From: Streptomyces atroolivaceus
GTDB taxonomy: Bacteria > Actinomycetota > Actinomycetes > Streptomycetales > Streptomycetaceae
Reading direction: 5' to 3'
Length of the DNA stretch: 64,000 nt
NCBI RefSeq assembly: GCF_000717025.1
Contig: NZ_JNXG01000007.1
Location: 124,001-188,000 of the forward strand
Shown: positions 1 to 8,042 of the stretch, piece by piece
Numbering within the stretch: position 1 is the stretch's first letter
Layout of the letters: every line of letters begins with the position of its first letter
Notes under the pieces: model-generated
Databases searched by the model: none
Seen by the model: only the letters and a program-made list of their open reading frames with translations
Told to the model about the DNA's origin: nothing
Position numbers and translations under genes: made by a program

Positions 1-1075
1 TCTGAGTCGGAGAGGTCATTGGAGCAGCGTATTTCCACCACAAATCGCAGTTGGTCCATGAATCAGATGTTTCGCCCGTGGGCTGCGTTTGCAGGTGGGA
101 GGACACCGGAGGGTTGAGGGGTCCAGGAATTCCTTGGGGTGCAATCCAACATCTCGGTAAGGGTCCCGGAGGGGAGGGGGCCAGCCATGACCGACACGGC
201 AATAGCGTCAGTGCGAACGGCTCCCGAGCCGGCGCCGGTGGCTCAAACGTTGCGAGTACGCGAACCGGGCAAGTGGAAGTTAAGGAGACCCCAGATGGCT
301 TTGCAGGTCAGCAAAGCGGTCCTGGTACGGCTTCTCGGACACGGAGCAGGCGGCAGCCGCTAGGCGCGAGCGCAGGGACCCGGACTGGGCACGCGTGGAG
401 AAGGCCCTTCAGACATGGGAAAGAGCTGGTGGCCGGAGCCCAGCGCTACGGAGAGAGGCAGCCCTGCAGAAGCACGCCTTGGAAGGCCTTGCGACAGCCG
501 TGAGCCGCACCCCCTTGGAGCGCGACGTCGGCTCCCTGCGCGAGGACCAGCGAGTGCGGGAAGCGGTGGAGGCTCAAGGCGATGGTTCGGAACCCGTGCA
601 CCGGGGTGGATGACCACCTGCCACAGCAGGCGTGCGCCCCGCTTCCGAGGTCCGCCTGGTCCGACAGATGGCCAAGATGAGGGAGCTTCACGCTTAGGAC
701 GCAGCGATCAGTCGGTGGGTTACCCGCTCCGCGGTCCAAGTCCTCATGACTTCCTCTCTCGTAACCCTTTGGACCGAGGTCGCCTTTGGGGAGACCTGTC
801 GGCCCCTCCCCCTCCCCCCTGTGTGCCGGCTCGCCACCGTCACGGGCTGTCGGCCAGTGGCCCACTGCCCTCTGCCCAGGATCCGGGCCATACTCGGACC
901 AGCCGCCTGCAGTGCGGTCGAATCACGACCGTTTCCGCTCGTCAGTATCCACGCGAGTGGTGTACCACCAGCAGACGCAGAATCTGCTATCAGATGTGAC
1001 ACGCTCACCTGGCGCCCACAGGGGCTACCCAGTTGGTACGGCCGGAGTGTCCCTCTACAGTCACATCAGAGCAGC
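1..1075. other. Degenerate region without a convincing gene
   Basis: No open frame here has a good ribosome site, a recognisable family and Streptomyces codon bias together. The first ~300 bases are less GC-rich than the rest of the window. The only protein-like stretch is on the + strand from about 355 to 613. It reads as a charged helical segment (DPDWARVEKALQTWERAG, then ERDVGSLREDQRVREAV) but has no start of its own, and the upstream frame is not continuous with a better one. It could be the tail of a decayed gene, possibly from a mobile element, but I do not recognise the family. From about 620 to 1075 I see nothing coding. Confidence 0.4.
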
Positions 1076-1498
1076 TCACTGGCCGAGGAAGCTCAGACGG
1101 ACGCTGCGGTTGGTGTTACTCGTGTTTGTATCGACCAGACAGACGGACTGCCACGTCCCCAGCTCCAGCCGCCCCCCGATCACCGGCAAGGTGGCGTGTG
1201 GCGGTACGAGGGCCGGAAGTACGTGGTCGCGGCCGTGGCCGGGGCTCCCATGACGGTGTCGCCAGCGGTCGTCGGCGGGGAGCAGGGTCTGCAGAGCGGT
1301 GAGCAGGTCGTCGTCGCTGCCGGCGCCGGTCTCCAGGATCGCGATGCCGGCGGTCGCGTGGGGCACGAAGACGTTGAGCAGGCCGTCGCCGCCGCGGGCG
1401 GCGCGGGTGAGGAACTGTTCACAGTCCGCTGTCAGGTCCGTGACCGTCTCGGTCCGTCCGGTGGTGACGCTCAGCAGATGCGTGGTGAAGGAGGACAT
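1076..1498 (-). CDS. YjbQ / UPF0047 family protein
   Basis: A 140-residue protein of the YjbQ family, which has weak thiamine-phosphate-synthase activity in some members and an uncertain cellular role. It shows the family landmarks in order: an N-terminal strand MSSFTTHLLSV, the LLNVFVPHATAGIAI block, an acidic SDDDLLTAL stretch, the HRHGSPGHGRDHV histidine cluster (probable metal site), and a C-terminal GTWQSVCLVD block. The start at MSSFTT gives the usual family length; an upstream extension in the same frame has no family similarity. It is divergent from the flavin monooxygenase, with 76 bases between the two starts. Confidence in the family is high; the function is open. Confidence 0.88.
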   Translation of the reverse strand: MSSFTTHLLSVTTGRTETVTDLTADCEQFLTRAARGGDGLLNVFVPHATAGIAILETGAGSDDDLLTALQTLLPADDRWRHRHGSPGHGRDHVLPALVPPHATLPVIGGRLELGTWQSVCLVDTNTSNTNRSVRLSFLGQ

Positions 1499-1574
1499 GG
1501 GCCCATTCTGTCGTCGGCGGGAAGGGTCTCGCGCGCCCGGGAAGATCCAGGAGTCGGACACGGTTGGTAGAAAC

Positions 1575-2651
1575 GTGAACAACTTCGGGATCGGTGAGCT
1601 GGACGTGGCCGTCATCGGCGCCGGGCAGGCGGGCCTGTCCGCCGCGTACCACCTGCGGCACGCCGGCCTCGAGCCCGACCGGGACTTCGTCGTGCTTGAT
1701 CACGCGCCCCGGCCCGGCGGCGCCTGGCAGTTCCGCTGGCCCTCGCTGACCTACGGCAAGGTGCACGGCATGCACTCCCTGCCCGGCATGGAGCTTACGG
1801 GCGCCGACGACAGCCGGCCGTCGTCCGAGGTGATCGGTGCCTACTTCGAGGCGTACGAGCGCCGCTTCGGCCTGCGGGTGCACCGCCCGGTCGAGGTGAG
1901 CACCGTACGCGAGGGTGAGAGCGGCCGACTGATCGTCGAGACCTCCGAGGGTACCTACGCCACGCGCGCGCTGATCAACGCCACCGGGACCTGGGACCGG
2001 CCGTTCTGGCCGCGCTATCCGGGCCAGGAGACCTTTCGCGGGCGGCAGTTGCACACCGCGAACTATCCGGGGCCGGAGGAGTTCGCCGGCCTGCGGGTGG
2101 TCGTGGTCGGCGGTGGCGCGTCGGGCACCCAGCACCTGATGGAGATCTCCGAGGTGGCCACGGAGACCTACTGGGTGACGCGGCGCCCCCCGGTTTTCCG
2201 GGAGGGCCCGTTCGGCGAAGAACAGGGGCGGGCGGCGGTGGCCATGGTGGAGGAGCGCGTACGCCGCGGGCTCCCGCCGCAGAGCGTGGTGAGCGTGACC
2301 GGGCTGCCGCTGAACGACGCCGTCCGGCACGCGCGCGAGCAGGGGGTCCTCGACCGGCTGCCGATGTTCGAGCGGATCACGCCGGACGGGGTGGTCTGGC
2401 CCGATGGCCACGCGGTCGAGGCCGACGTGATCCTGTGGGCGACCGGCTTCCGGGCCGCCGTCGATCATCTGGCGCCGCTGAGGCTCCGCGAACCGGGCGG
2501 CGGCATCCGCGTCGAGGACACCCGGGCGGTGCGGGACCCTCGCGTCCATCTCGTCGGTTACGGTCCGTCCGCCAGCACGATCGGCGCCAACCGGGCCGGC
2601 CGGGCGGCGGTGCGTTCGGTCACCCGGCTCCTGGCAGGCGTGCGGGCTTGA
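1575..2651 (+). CDS. FAD-dependent monooxygenase / pyridine nucleotide-disulfide oxidoreductase-like protein
   Basis: A 358-residue flavoprotein. The N-terminal Rossmann motif VIGAGQAGLSAAYHL binds FAD, a second dinucleotide motif VVVGGGASGTQHL near residue 175 would bind NAD(P)H, and LWATGF near residue 290 is the conserved C-terminal motif of flavin-containing monooxygenases. This family oxidises small soft-nucleophile or ketone substrates in the cytoplasm; the substrate cannot be read from the sequence. The GTG at 1575 gives a normal N-terminus a few residues before the first Rossmann strand. The open frame extends upstream but that part lacks flavoprotein similarity. There is no strong Shine-Dalgarno. 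It is divergent from the YjbQ gene. Confidence 0.85.
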   Translation: MNNFGIGELDVAVIGAGQAGLSAAYHLRHAGLEPDRDFVVLDHAPRPGGAWQFRWPSLTYGKVHGMHSLPGMELTGADDSRPSSEVIGAYFEAYERRFGLRVHRPVEVSTVREGESGRLIVETSEGTYATRALINATGTWDRPFWPRYPGQETFRGRQLHTANYPGPEEFAGLRVVVVGGGASGTQHLMEISEVATETYWVTRRPPVFREGPFGEEQGRAAVAMVEERVRRGLPPQSVVSVTGLPLNDAVRHAREQGVLDRLPMFERITPDGVVWPDGHAVEADVILWATGFRAAVDHLAPLRLREPGGGIRVEDTRAVRDPRVHLVGYGPSASTIGANRAGRAAVRSVTRLLAGVRA

Positions 2652-3055
2652 CCGGGGAGCCACGATCGGACGGACACCGGCAGGACGACCACGGACACCG
2701 GTCGGAGGGACCACGGACAACGACCGGTGCCGCCTCACGACAGGCGAACATGAGGCCGGACACTCCCTACGCCCGCTCGGACACGCAGCCCTGCCGGTTC
2801 CGTCGGCCACCCCTGCCGCACGGAACACGGTCACGGCCGAGCACACTACGAGGGCAGGCACCTGCGGCAGCACATGCAGGAGCACATGCAACCGTCTCCA
2901 CGCGGCGGTACTTCGGTGACGCGGGCGGAGGGCTACGGCTACGGGCGCACACGAACCAGGGGCGACGAGCCTCGCGCGGGCCGGTGGCCACCGCGACGCG
3001 AGCTTCGCGAAAAAAACATAGTGTGAAGAGCGGATGGAGGGGCACCCGGGTAGAC
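2652..3055. other. Intergenic region, no gene seen
   Basis: About 400 bases with no supported gene. It carries short imperfect repeats (variants of GACCACGGACA near 2686-2720) and a run of A bases at about 3009-3016, just upstream of the small hydrophobic protein, which may belong to that gene's promoter. I looked for a SigB-type GGGTA -10 with a correctly spaced GNNT and did not find one. Confidence 0.5.
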
Positions 3056-3226
3056 ATGCTCCCCGTCGTCCTGGTCCTCCTGCTTGCCCTCGCACTCTCC
3101 GGCGCCGGCATCGCCCTCGAGACCCTCTGGTGGATCGCGCTCATCGTGCTCGCCGTACGGCTCCTCGGATTCCTCGTCCGGCCGGCCGGACGAGGCGGCC
3201 GGTCAGGCCACCGCTACCGCTGGTAA
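3056..3226 (+). CDS. Small hydrophobic membrane protein
   Basis: A 56-residue protein with two hydrophobic segments: residues about 2-22 (leucine/valine-rich, ending SGAGIAL) and about 25-44 (LWWIALIVLAVRLLGFLV). A basic glycine/arginine tail ends in YRW. Streptomycetes commonly carry a 'hydrophobic protein' of this length with the same LWWIA core and RWYRW-like end, often near stress-response genes. The ATG at 3056 is preceded by GGAGGGG at about 3036. It lies just upstream of the stressosome operon, so a link to general stress is possible but only inferred. The function is unknown. Confidence 0.7.
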   Translation: MLPVVLVLLLALALSGAGIALETLWWIALIVLAVRLLGFLVRPAGRGGRSGHRYRW

Positions 3227-3399
3227 CAGTGCGGGGCGTCACCCCTCCACTTGGGACTCGAAGAGCTTCCCACCACAGGTTTCGCCATTCCGGCAGGGGT
3301 GGCGGCGACGGTCGCACGCACACGAGGCCGGGAGCTGCGGCCCATGGCATACGCTGCACTGAAACGTCATCACGGCACGGAACAGAGGAGTCACCAGCG

Positions 3400-4245
3400 G
3401 TGGCAGAACAAGACATATCGGCCCGCCTCGTCGAACTGCTGACAGCGCGGGGCGAGCTGCTCGCCTCGGCCTGGGTGGAGGCCGTTTCCCGCACGCTGCG
3501 CGGACGCATCTCCCTGGCGGAGCTCGACCGCGAGCTTCACGACTTGTACACCGCACTGGTGGCAGGGATCCGTGAAGGCGGTTCCGACTGGCAGGGAGAG
3601 GCATACGCCGAGGTACGCGCGCTGCTGAGCGAGCTCTCCCGCGGCCGTGCCCGTCAGGGCTTCACTCCCACGGAGACCGCGACCAGTGTGCTGGCCTGCA
3701 AGGACATCCTCGCGCCGACTGCGGACACTCCGGCGGAGGACATCCACGCCTACCTGCAGCTGAGCAAGCTGGTGGACTCCCTCGCACTGTTCACCCTCGA
3801 GGTCTACGCGAAGACGCGTGAAGAGATCATCAGCGCTCAGGCAGAGCAGCTCATGGAGCTCTCCACGCCCGTCGTGAAGCTGTGGGACGGCGTGGTCGCC
3901 GTCCCGCTGGTCGGCACCCTCGACTCGGCCCGCACACAGGTGGTCATGGAGAAGCTCCTCCAGGCCCTTGTCGACATCAACGCGGACCAGGCGATCATCG
4001 ACATCACCGGTGTGCCCGCAGTGGACACGGAGGTGGCCCAGCACCTGCTCAAGACCGTGGTGGCCGCCCGGCTGATGGGCGCGGAGTGCATCATCTCCGG
4101 CATCCGCCCCCAGATCGCCCAGACGATCGTCGCACTGGGCATCCAGTTCGGTGACATCGTCACGAAGGCGTCGCTCGCCGACGCCCTCAAGCACGCGCTG
4201 CGCAACAGCAGCACAGACCTCTCGATCAACGGCGGCCAGGCGTGA
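3400..4245 (+). CDS. RsbR-like stressosome STAS protein
   Basis: A 281-residue protein with an N-terminal all-helical globin-like sensor region (about 1-150) and a C-terminal STAS domain (about 158-270), the architecture of RsbR stressosome scaffolds. The STAS domain has the DITGVPAVDT block. Thr210, and Ser176 in LDSAR, sit 34 residues apart, the spacing of the two phosphorylated threonines (171 and 205) in Bacillus RsbRA, so these are the likely RsbT target sites. The GTG start at 3400 follows AGAGGAG. The stop overlaps the start of the RsbS gene (GTGA). Inferred role: scaffold and sensor that sequesters the RsbT kinase until stress. Confidence 0.88.
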   Translation: MAEQDISARLVELLTARGELLASAWVEAVSRTLRGRISLAELDRELHDLYTALVAGIREGGSDWQGEAYAEVRALLSELSRGRARQGFTPTETATSVLACKDILAPTADTPAEDIHAYLQLSKLVDSLALFTLEVYAKTREEIISAQAEQLMELSTPVVKLWDGVVAVPLVGTLDSARTQVVMEKLLQALVDINADQAIIDITGVPAVDTEVAQHLLKTVVAARLMGAECIISGIRPQIAQTIVALGIQFGDIVTKASLADALKHALRNSSTDLSINGGQA

Positions 4246-4619
4246 CCGAACGCGTACCGGTCCTGAAGATCGGAGACGTCCTGCTGGTCTCCATCCAGGT
4301 GGACCTGGAGGACCAGATCGTCCTGGATCTCCAGGAGGACCTGGCTTCCCGGATCGTCGAGTCCGGAGCCAGGGGCGTGGTCATCGATATCACCGCCGTG
4401 GAGATCGTCGACTCGTTCGTGGGCCGCATGCTGGCAACCACCGCAGCGATCTCGCGCATGCTCGACGCCGAAACCGTCGTCGTCGGCATGAGGCCGGCGG
4501 TCGCCATCACGCTGGTGGAGCTCGGATTGTCGCTGGGTGGCGTGCGCACCGCTCTCACGCTGGAGAAAGGGCTGAACCTCCTGGCCCGGCCGGGCAACGA
4601 CCGCCCGGCACAGCGATGA
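4242..4619 (+). CDS. rsbS: RsbS-like STAS antagonist
   Basis: A 125-residue single STAS domain, the usual length for RsbS. The phosphorylatable serine is Ser58 in the motif VEIVDSFVGRML, matching Ser59 of Bacillus RsbS. The gene starts with GTG overlapping the RsbR stop and ends with an ATGA overlap into the RsbT gene, so all three are probably translationally coupled. In the known system RsbS forms the stressosome core with RsbR and holds RsbT; phosphorylation of its serine releases RsbT. Confidence 0.9.
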   Translation: MTERVPVLKIGDVLLVSIQVDLEDQIVLDLQEDLASRIVESGARGVVIDITAVEIVDSFVGRMLATTAAISRMLDAETVVVGMRPAVAITLVELGLSLGGVRTALTLEKGLNLLARPGNDRPAQR

Positions 4620-5041
4620 GCGGGCTCCCGCCCGTCCCCGGCACAGAGCACCAGACCATCACCATCGAATCCAACGACGACGTGGTAAGGGCCCGTCAGC
4701 TGGTGCGCGGCCTCGCCCAGCGTTGCAAGCTCTCCCTGGTCGACCAGACCAAACTCGTCACCGCGGCGAGCGAACTGGCACGTAACACTCTGGTCTACGG
4801 CGGCGGAGGCGTCATGCGCCTCGGCCTGGTCCAGCGGGACGGCCGGACCGGGGTGACCGCCGTCTTCGAGGATTCGGGTCCCGGCATTCCCGATATCGAC
4901 CAGGCGATGACCGACGGGTGGACCAGCGGCGGCGGCCTCGGGCTGGGGCTCAGCGGGGCACGTCGTCTGGTCGACGACTTCACCCTGGAGACCGAGGTCG
5001 GCAGCGGCACCCAGATCGCGGTGACGAAATGGGCTCGCTGA
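4616..5041 (+). CDS. rsbT: RsbT-like serine/threonine kinase (GHKL ATPase)
   Basis: A 141-residue GHKL-fold kinase. Visible ATP-site boxes are the N-box ELARNTLVYGGGG (about 55-67), G1 in FEDSGPGIPD (about 85-94) and the G2 lid GGGLGLGLSGARRL (about 104-117). This is the RsbT signature; RsbW-type kinases have a different lid. It would phosphorylate the STAS domains of RsbR and RsbS and then activate a downstream phosphatase. It overlaps the previous gene by four bases and the next by 13 bases. Confidence 0.9.
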   Translation: MSGLPPVPGTEHQTITIESNDDVVRARQLVRGLAQRCKLSLVDQTKLVTAASELARNTLVYGGGGVMRLGLVQRDGRTGVTAVFEDSGPGIPDIDQAMTDGWTSGGGLGLGLSGARRLVDDFTLETEVGSGTQIAVTKWAR

Positions 5042-6255
5042 ACTCCGCGGTCGTGACCGCCGAGGACGTCGTATGGCTCCGTGACCAGGAGTCGTTCCCC
5101 GCCTCGGCCCGTATCGCCGCGGTGTCACTGGCCAGGCGGATCGGCTTCGACGAACACCGTTGTGCCGAGGTCGCCCTGGCAGTGAGCGAAGCAGCGACGA
5201 ACCTGGGCAGGCACGCCGTCGACGGTGCGCTCCTGCTGCGCGTCGTTCGCACACCGCAGGACGCCGGACTCGAGTTCGTCACGACGGACGAGGGTCCGGG
5301 TATGACGGACGTGGCGAAGTCCCTGACCGACGGCACGTCCACCGCGGGGACCCTCGGCATCGGCCTCGGTGCCATCTCCCGTCTCGCCGACACCTTCGAC
5401 CTGCACTCGCTGCCGGGCCGGGGCACGGTGCTGGCGGCTCGTTTCTGGATGAAGGCGGCAGCGAGGCGCACCTCCGAACTCGGGAATCCCGTGGTGGAGG
5501 GTCTGACGAGGACGATCGCCGGGGAGGACGTGTGCGGTGACGCATGGGCGGCCCGTCCGGGGGGCGTGCGGTGGGACGAGACGGCCCGGCCCGACGGCTC
5601 GGACGTGCAGCGAAGGACCGTTCCGGAGCTGCGGTCCGCCTCGGCCGACCCGCTCAGCTGGGCCCAGCTGACGGGTTTCCGGCCGGACGCCGCCGGCCCC
5701 CGGCAGCAGAACACCGGGCGGCTCGTGGATCCGGCGGTCTCGGACGAGGAGGCGCTCCTGGTGATGTTCTGCGACGGCCTGGGTCACGGGCCCCTGGCCG
5801 GCCGTGCCGCGCAGGCCGCGGTGGCCGCTTTCCGGAGCTCGACGGCGGAGCAGCCGGAAGCGATTCTCACCGCCATCCACAAGGCGCTGCGTGGCGGCCG
5901 CGGTGGTGCCGTCTCTGTCGTACGCATCGAACCACGGACGGGCAGCGTGTACTTCTGCGGCGTGGGCAACGTCAGCACCTTCGTCGTCGACCCGGTCTCC
6001 GGCACCCGCCGCTCACTCCTGTCGGCGCCCGGCATCGTCGGGCATCACATGCCGACCCTGCGGACGGTACGTCAGGATCTGCCTAGGGGCGCCGCCTTGA
6101 TCATGCACTCCGACGGTCTCTCCGAGCGCTGGAAGGCGACGGCGATGCCCGGGTTCCTCGATCACTCCCCGCTGGTGGCCGCAGCCCAGCTTCTGCGTGA
6201 GGCCGGCGTGCGCCGGGACGACGCGGGCGTCGTGGTGGCGAAGGGGGCCTGGTGA
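5029..6255 (+). CDS. ATPase-phosphatase fusion (RsbT/W-like GHKL domain plus PP2C/SpoIIE domain)
   Basis: A 408-residue two-domain protein. Residues about 1-140 form a GHKL ATPase with an N-box near ALAVSEAATNLGRHA, G1 in TTDEGPGM and a lid in GTLGIGLGAISRL. Residues about 230-408 form a PP2C/SpoIIE-type phosphatase with metal-binding aspartates in MFCDGLGHGP, MHSDGLSE and RRDDAGVVVA. In Bacillus the equivalent place is held by RsbX, a phosphatase that resets the stressosome; here RsbX appears fused to a kinase-like module. The ATG at 5029 lies inside the rsbT 3' end. Inferred role: dephosphorylating RsbR/RsbS. Confidence 0.85.
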   Translation: MGSLNSAVVTAEDVVWLRDQESFPASARIAAVSLARRIGFDEHRCAEVALAVSEAATNLGRHAVDGALLLRVVRTPQDAGLEFVTTDEGPGMTDVAKSLTDGTSTAGTLGIGLGAISRLADTFDLHSLPGRGTVLAARFWMKAAARRTSELGNPVVEGLTRTIAGEDVCGDAWAARPGGVRWDETARPDGSDVQRRTVPELRSASADPLSWAQLTGFRPDAAGPRQQNTGRLVDPAVSDEEALLVMFCDGLGHGPLAGRAAQAAVAAFRSSTAEQPEAILTAIHKALRGGRGGAVSVVRIEPRTGSVYFCGVGNVSTFVVDPVSGTRRSLLSAPGIVGHHMPTLRTVRQDLPRGAALIMHSDGLSERWKATAMPGFLDHSPLVAAAQLLREAGVRRDDAGVVVAKGAW

Positions 6256-8042
6256 ACATTCCGACGGCCCAGGATGCCGTTCCTCTCGTGTCGCTCTCCC
6301 TCACCACGGAGCACGACATCTTCGTCCTTCGACGCAGCGGAAAGGCCGCCGCCGAGGCGCTCGGAGTGGAGAAACAGGACCAGATCCGTCTCGCCACCGC
6401 GTTGAGTGAACTGGGCCGGGATCTGCTGGCATCCTCCGAACCGGCAGTCACCTTCGGGCTCGTCCAGGGGCCGGATCCTGTGCTGCGCGTCTCCATGTTC
6501 TGGAAGGACGGCCACGGCCCTGGTCAGGAGTCGATGCTGGCGGCGGCCCGGCTCGTGCAGATTCACCACACGCCGTCACAGCGGACCCTGGTGATCGAAC
6601 AGCAACTCACCGTGGACGCACAGACGCCTGAATCACTCCAGCACACGCGCGAACTGCTGATGGCCCACTCCGGGTCCAGCGTGTCCGAGGACGCACGCGC
6701 GCAGACCAGCGACCTGATCGCCGCGCTGGAGGAGTCCCGGGCGCAGCGAGAAGAACTGCGCCGGCTGAACGAGGAGCTCGAGGAGACCAACCGGGGCGTG
6801 GTGGCCCTCTACTCGGAACTCTCCGAGGAGCTCGAGGAGACCAACCGGGGTGTCGTCGCTCTCTATGCCGAGCTGGACGAGAAGTCCCGCCAGCTGCGCG
6901 AGGCCAGCGAAGCCAAGACGAGGTTCTGGGCCAACGTCAGCCACGAGCTGCGCACGCCGGTCAACTCCGTCGTGGGCCTGGCGCGGCTGCTGCTCGAGTT
7001 CGACGTGGAACGGCTCAACGAGGAACAGCGTCGGCAGGTCTCTCTGATCTCCGCCTCGGGGGCCACCCTGCTCGCCCTCGTCGACGAGCTCCTCGATGTC
7101 GCAAAGGCCGAATCCGGGCGGCTGGAGCCCAACTGGGCACCCGTCGACCTGCGCGTGGTACTCGGCCAGCTGCGGGGCACTCTGCGCGGATACGGTCACG
7201 GCAGGGACGTGGAGCTGATGGTCGCCGACCGGGATCTGCACATGGTGAGCGACGACGTCATGCTCACCCGGATCCTGCGCAACCTGCTGTCCAACGCCCT
7301 GAAGTTCACCGAGGCGGGGACGGTACGCCTCGATGTCGTCACCGAGAGCACAGCCGACGGAGACCATGTCCTCTTCACCGTCACCGACACCGGCATAGGC
7401 ATCCCGGCCGAGGAACAGCAGCAGATCTTCGAGGAGTTCTACCAGGTGCGCGGCCCGCACCAGCGAGGCCGACCCGGCACCGGACTCGGCCTGCCGTACG
7501 CCCGCCGGCTGACCGGACTGCTCGGTGGCACTCTCACCCTGACCAGCAGCCCGGGGTCCGGAACCCGGGTCACCGTACGGCTGCCCGTGGGCCGCCCGGT
7601 GCCCGCCGCGGCGGGGGGCGGCGAGCCGGGACCACCGCTCGTCACCGTGCTGGTGACCGTGGACGACGACGACGCCTTTCGCGCGACGGTCCGGCCCGTT
7701 CTGGATCAGCTCGCACAACGGGTGGTCGAGGTGGACCAGGGCAGTCGTGCGGGTTCGGTCGTGCGCCGGGAGCGGCCGGAAGCCGTCCTCCTCGATCTGC
7801 ACATGCCCGACCTCGACGGGTACGCCGTGCTCGCCGAGTTCGCCGGGGACCCCGACCTGCGAGAGATTCCCGTCGTCGTCCTCACGTCGGCGCCACGGGC
7901 GAGCCTGGACCATGACCGGCTCACACATGCGCGGGCGGTGCTCGGCAAGGCGACGCTGACGCTCTCACAGCTCGAATCGGCGTTCTCCGCGTTCACGCCG
8001 CACACGCAGGGCTCGGCGGGCAGGAAGGACATCACCCCATGA
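6252..8042 (+). CDS. Hybrid sensor histidine kinase with receiver domain
   Basis: A 596-residue protein. Residues about 1-90 resemble the first half of an RsbW/RsbT ATPase domain (QDQIRLATALSELGRDLL) but lack the glycine-rich boxes. Residues about 155-225 form a coiled coil containing a duplicated unit. The HisKA H-box is FWANVSHELRTPVN with His231, followed by a HATPase domain (NLLSNALKF; DTGIGIP; GTGLGLPYARRL). The C-terminal receiver has Asp515 in LLDLHMPDLDGY. There is no membrane segment, so it is cytoplasmic. GTG start overlapping the previous stop; ATGA overlap with the next gene. It probably feeds phosphorylation signals into the stressosome or to the next gene's receiver domain. Confidence 0.88.
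   Translation: MNIPTAQDAVPLVSLSLTTEHDIFVLRRSGKAAAEALGVEKQDQIRLATALSELGRDLLASSEPAVTFGLVQGPDPVLRVSMFWKDGHGPGQESMLAAARLVQIHHTPSQRTLVIEQQLTVDAQTPESLQHTRELLMAHSGSSVSEDARAQTSDLIAALEESRAQREELRRLNEELEETNRGVVALYSELSEELEETNRGVVALYAELDEKSRQLREASEAKTRFWANVSHELRTPVNSVVGLARLLLEFDVERLNEEQRRQVSLISASGATLLALVDELLDVAKAESGRLEPNWAPVDLRVVLGQLRGTLRGYGHGRDVELMVADRDLHMVSDDVMLTRILRNLLSNALKFTEAGTVRLDVVTESTADGDHVLFTVTDTGIGIPAEEQQQIFEEFYQVRGPHQRGRPGTGLGLPYARRLTGLLGGTLTLTSSPGSGTRVTVRLPVGRPVPAAAGGGEPGPPLVTVLVTVDDDDAFRATVRPVLDQLAQRVVEVDQGSRAGSVVRRERPEAVLLDLHMPDLDGYAVLAEFAGDPDLREIPVVVLTSAPRASLDHDRLTHARAVLGKATLTLSQLESAFSAFTPHTQGSAGRKDITP
6771..6878 (+). repeat. In-frame 54-bp tandem duplication in the kinase coiled coil
   Basis: Two adjacent 54-base units (6771-6824 and 6825-6878) encode EELEETNRGVVALYSELS and EELEETNRGVVALYAELD. 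The first 26 bases of each unit are identical; the rest differs mainly at third codon positions, so the duplication is old and kept at protein level. An extra 18 residues would lengthen the coiled coil that joins the sensor region to the His231 dimerisation helix. Confidence 0.9.

Noticed and set aside
3020..3056. SigB-type promoter for the small hydrophobic protein (GGGTA just before the ATG)
   Set aside because: GGGTA is three bases from the start codon and no GNNT lies at the right spacing upstream.
1419..3095. 558-codon minus frame opposite the flavin monooxygenase
   Set aside because: No recognisable domain, and the + strand has two clear dinucleotide-binding motifs.
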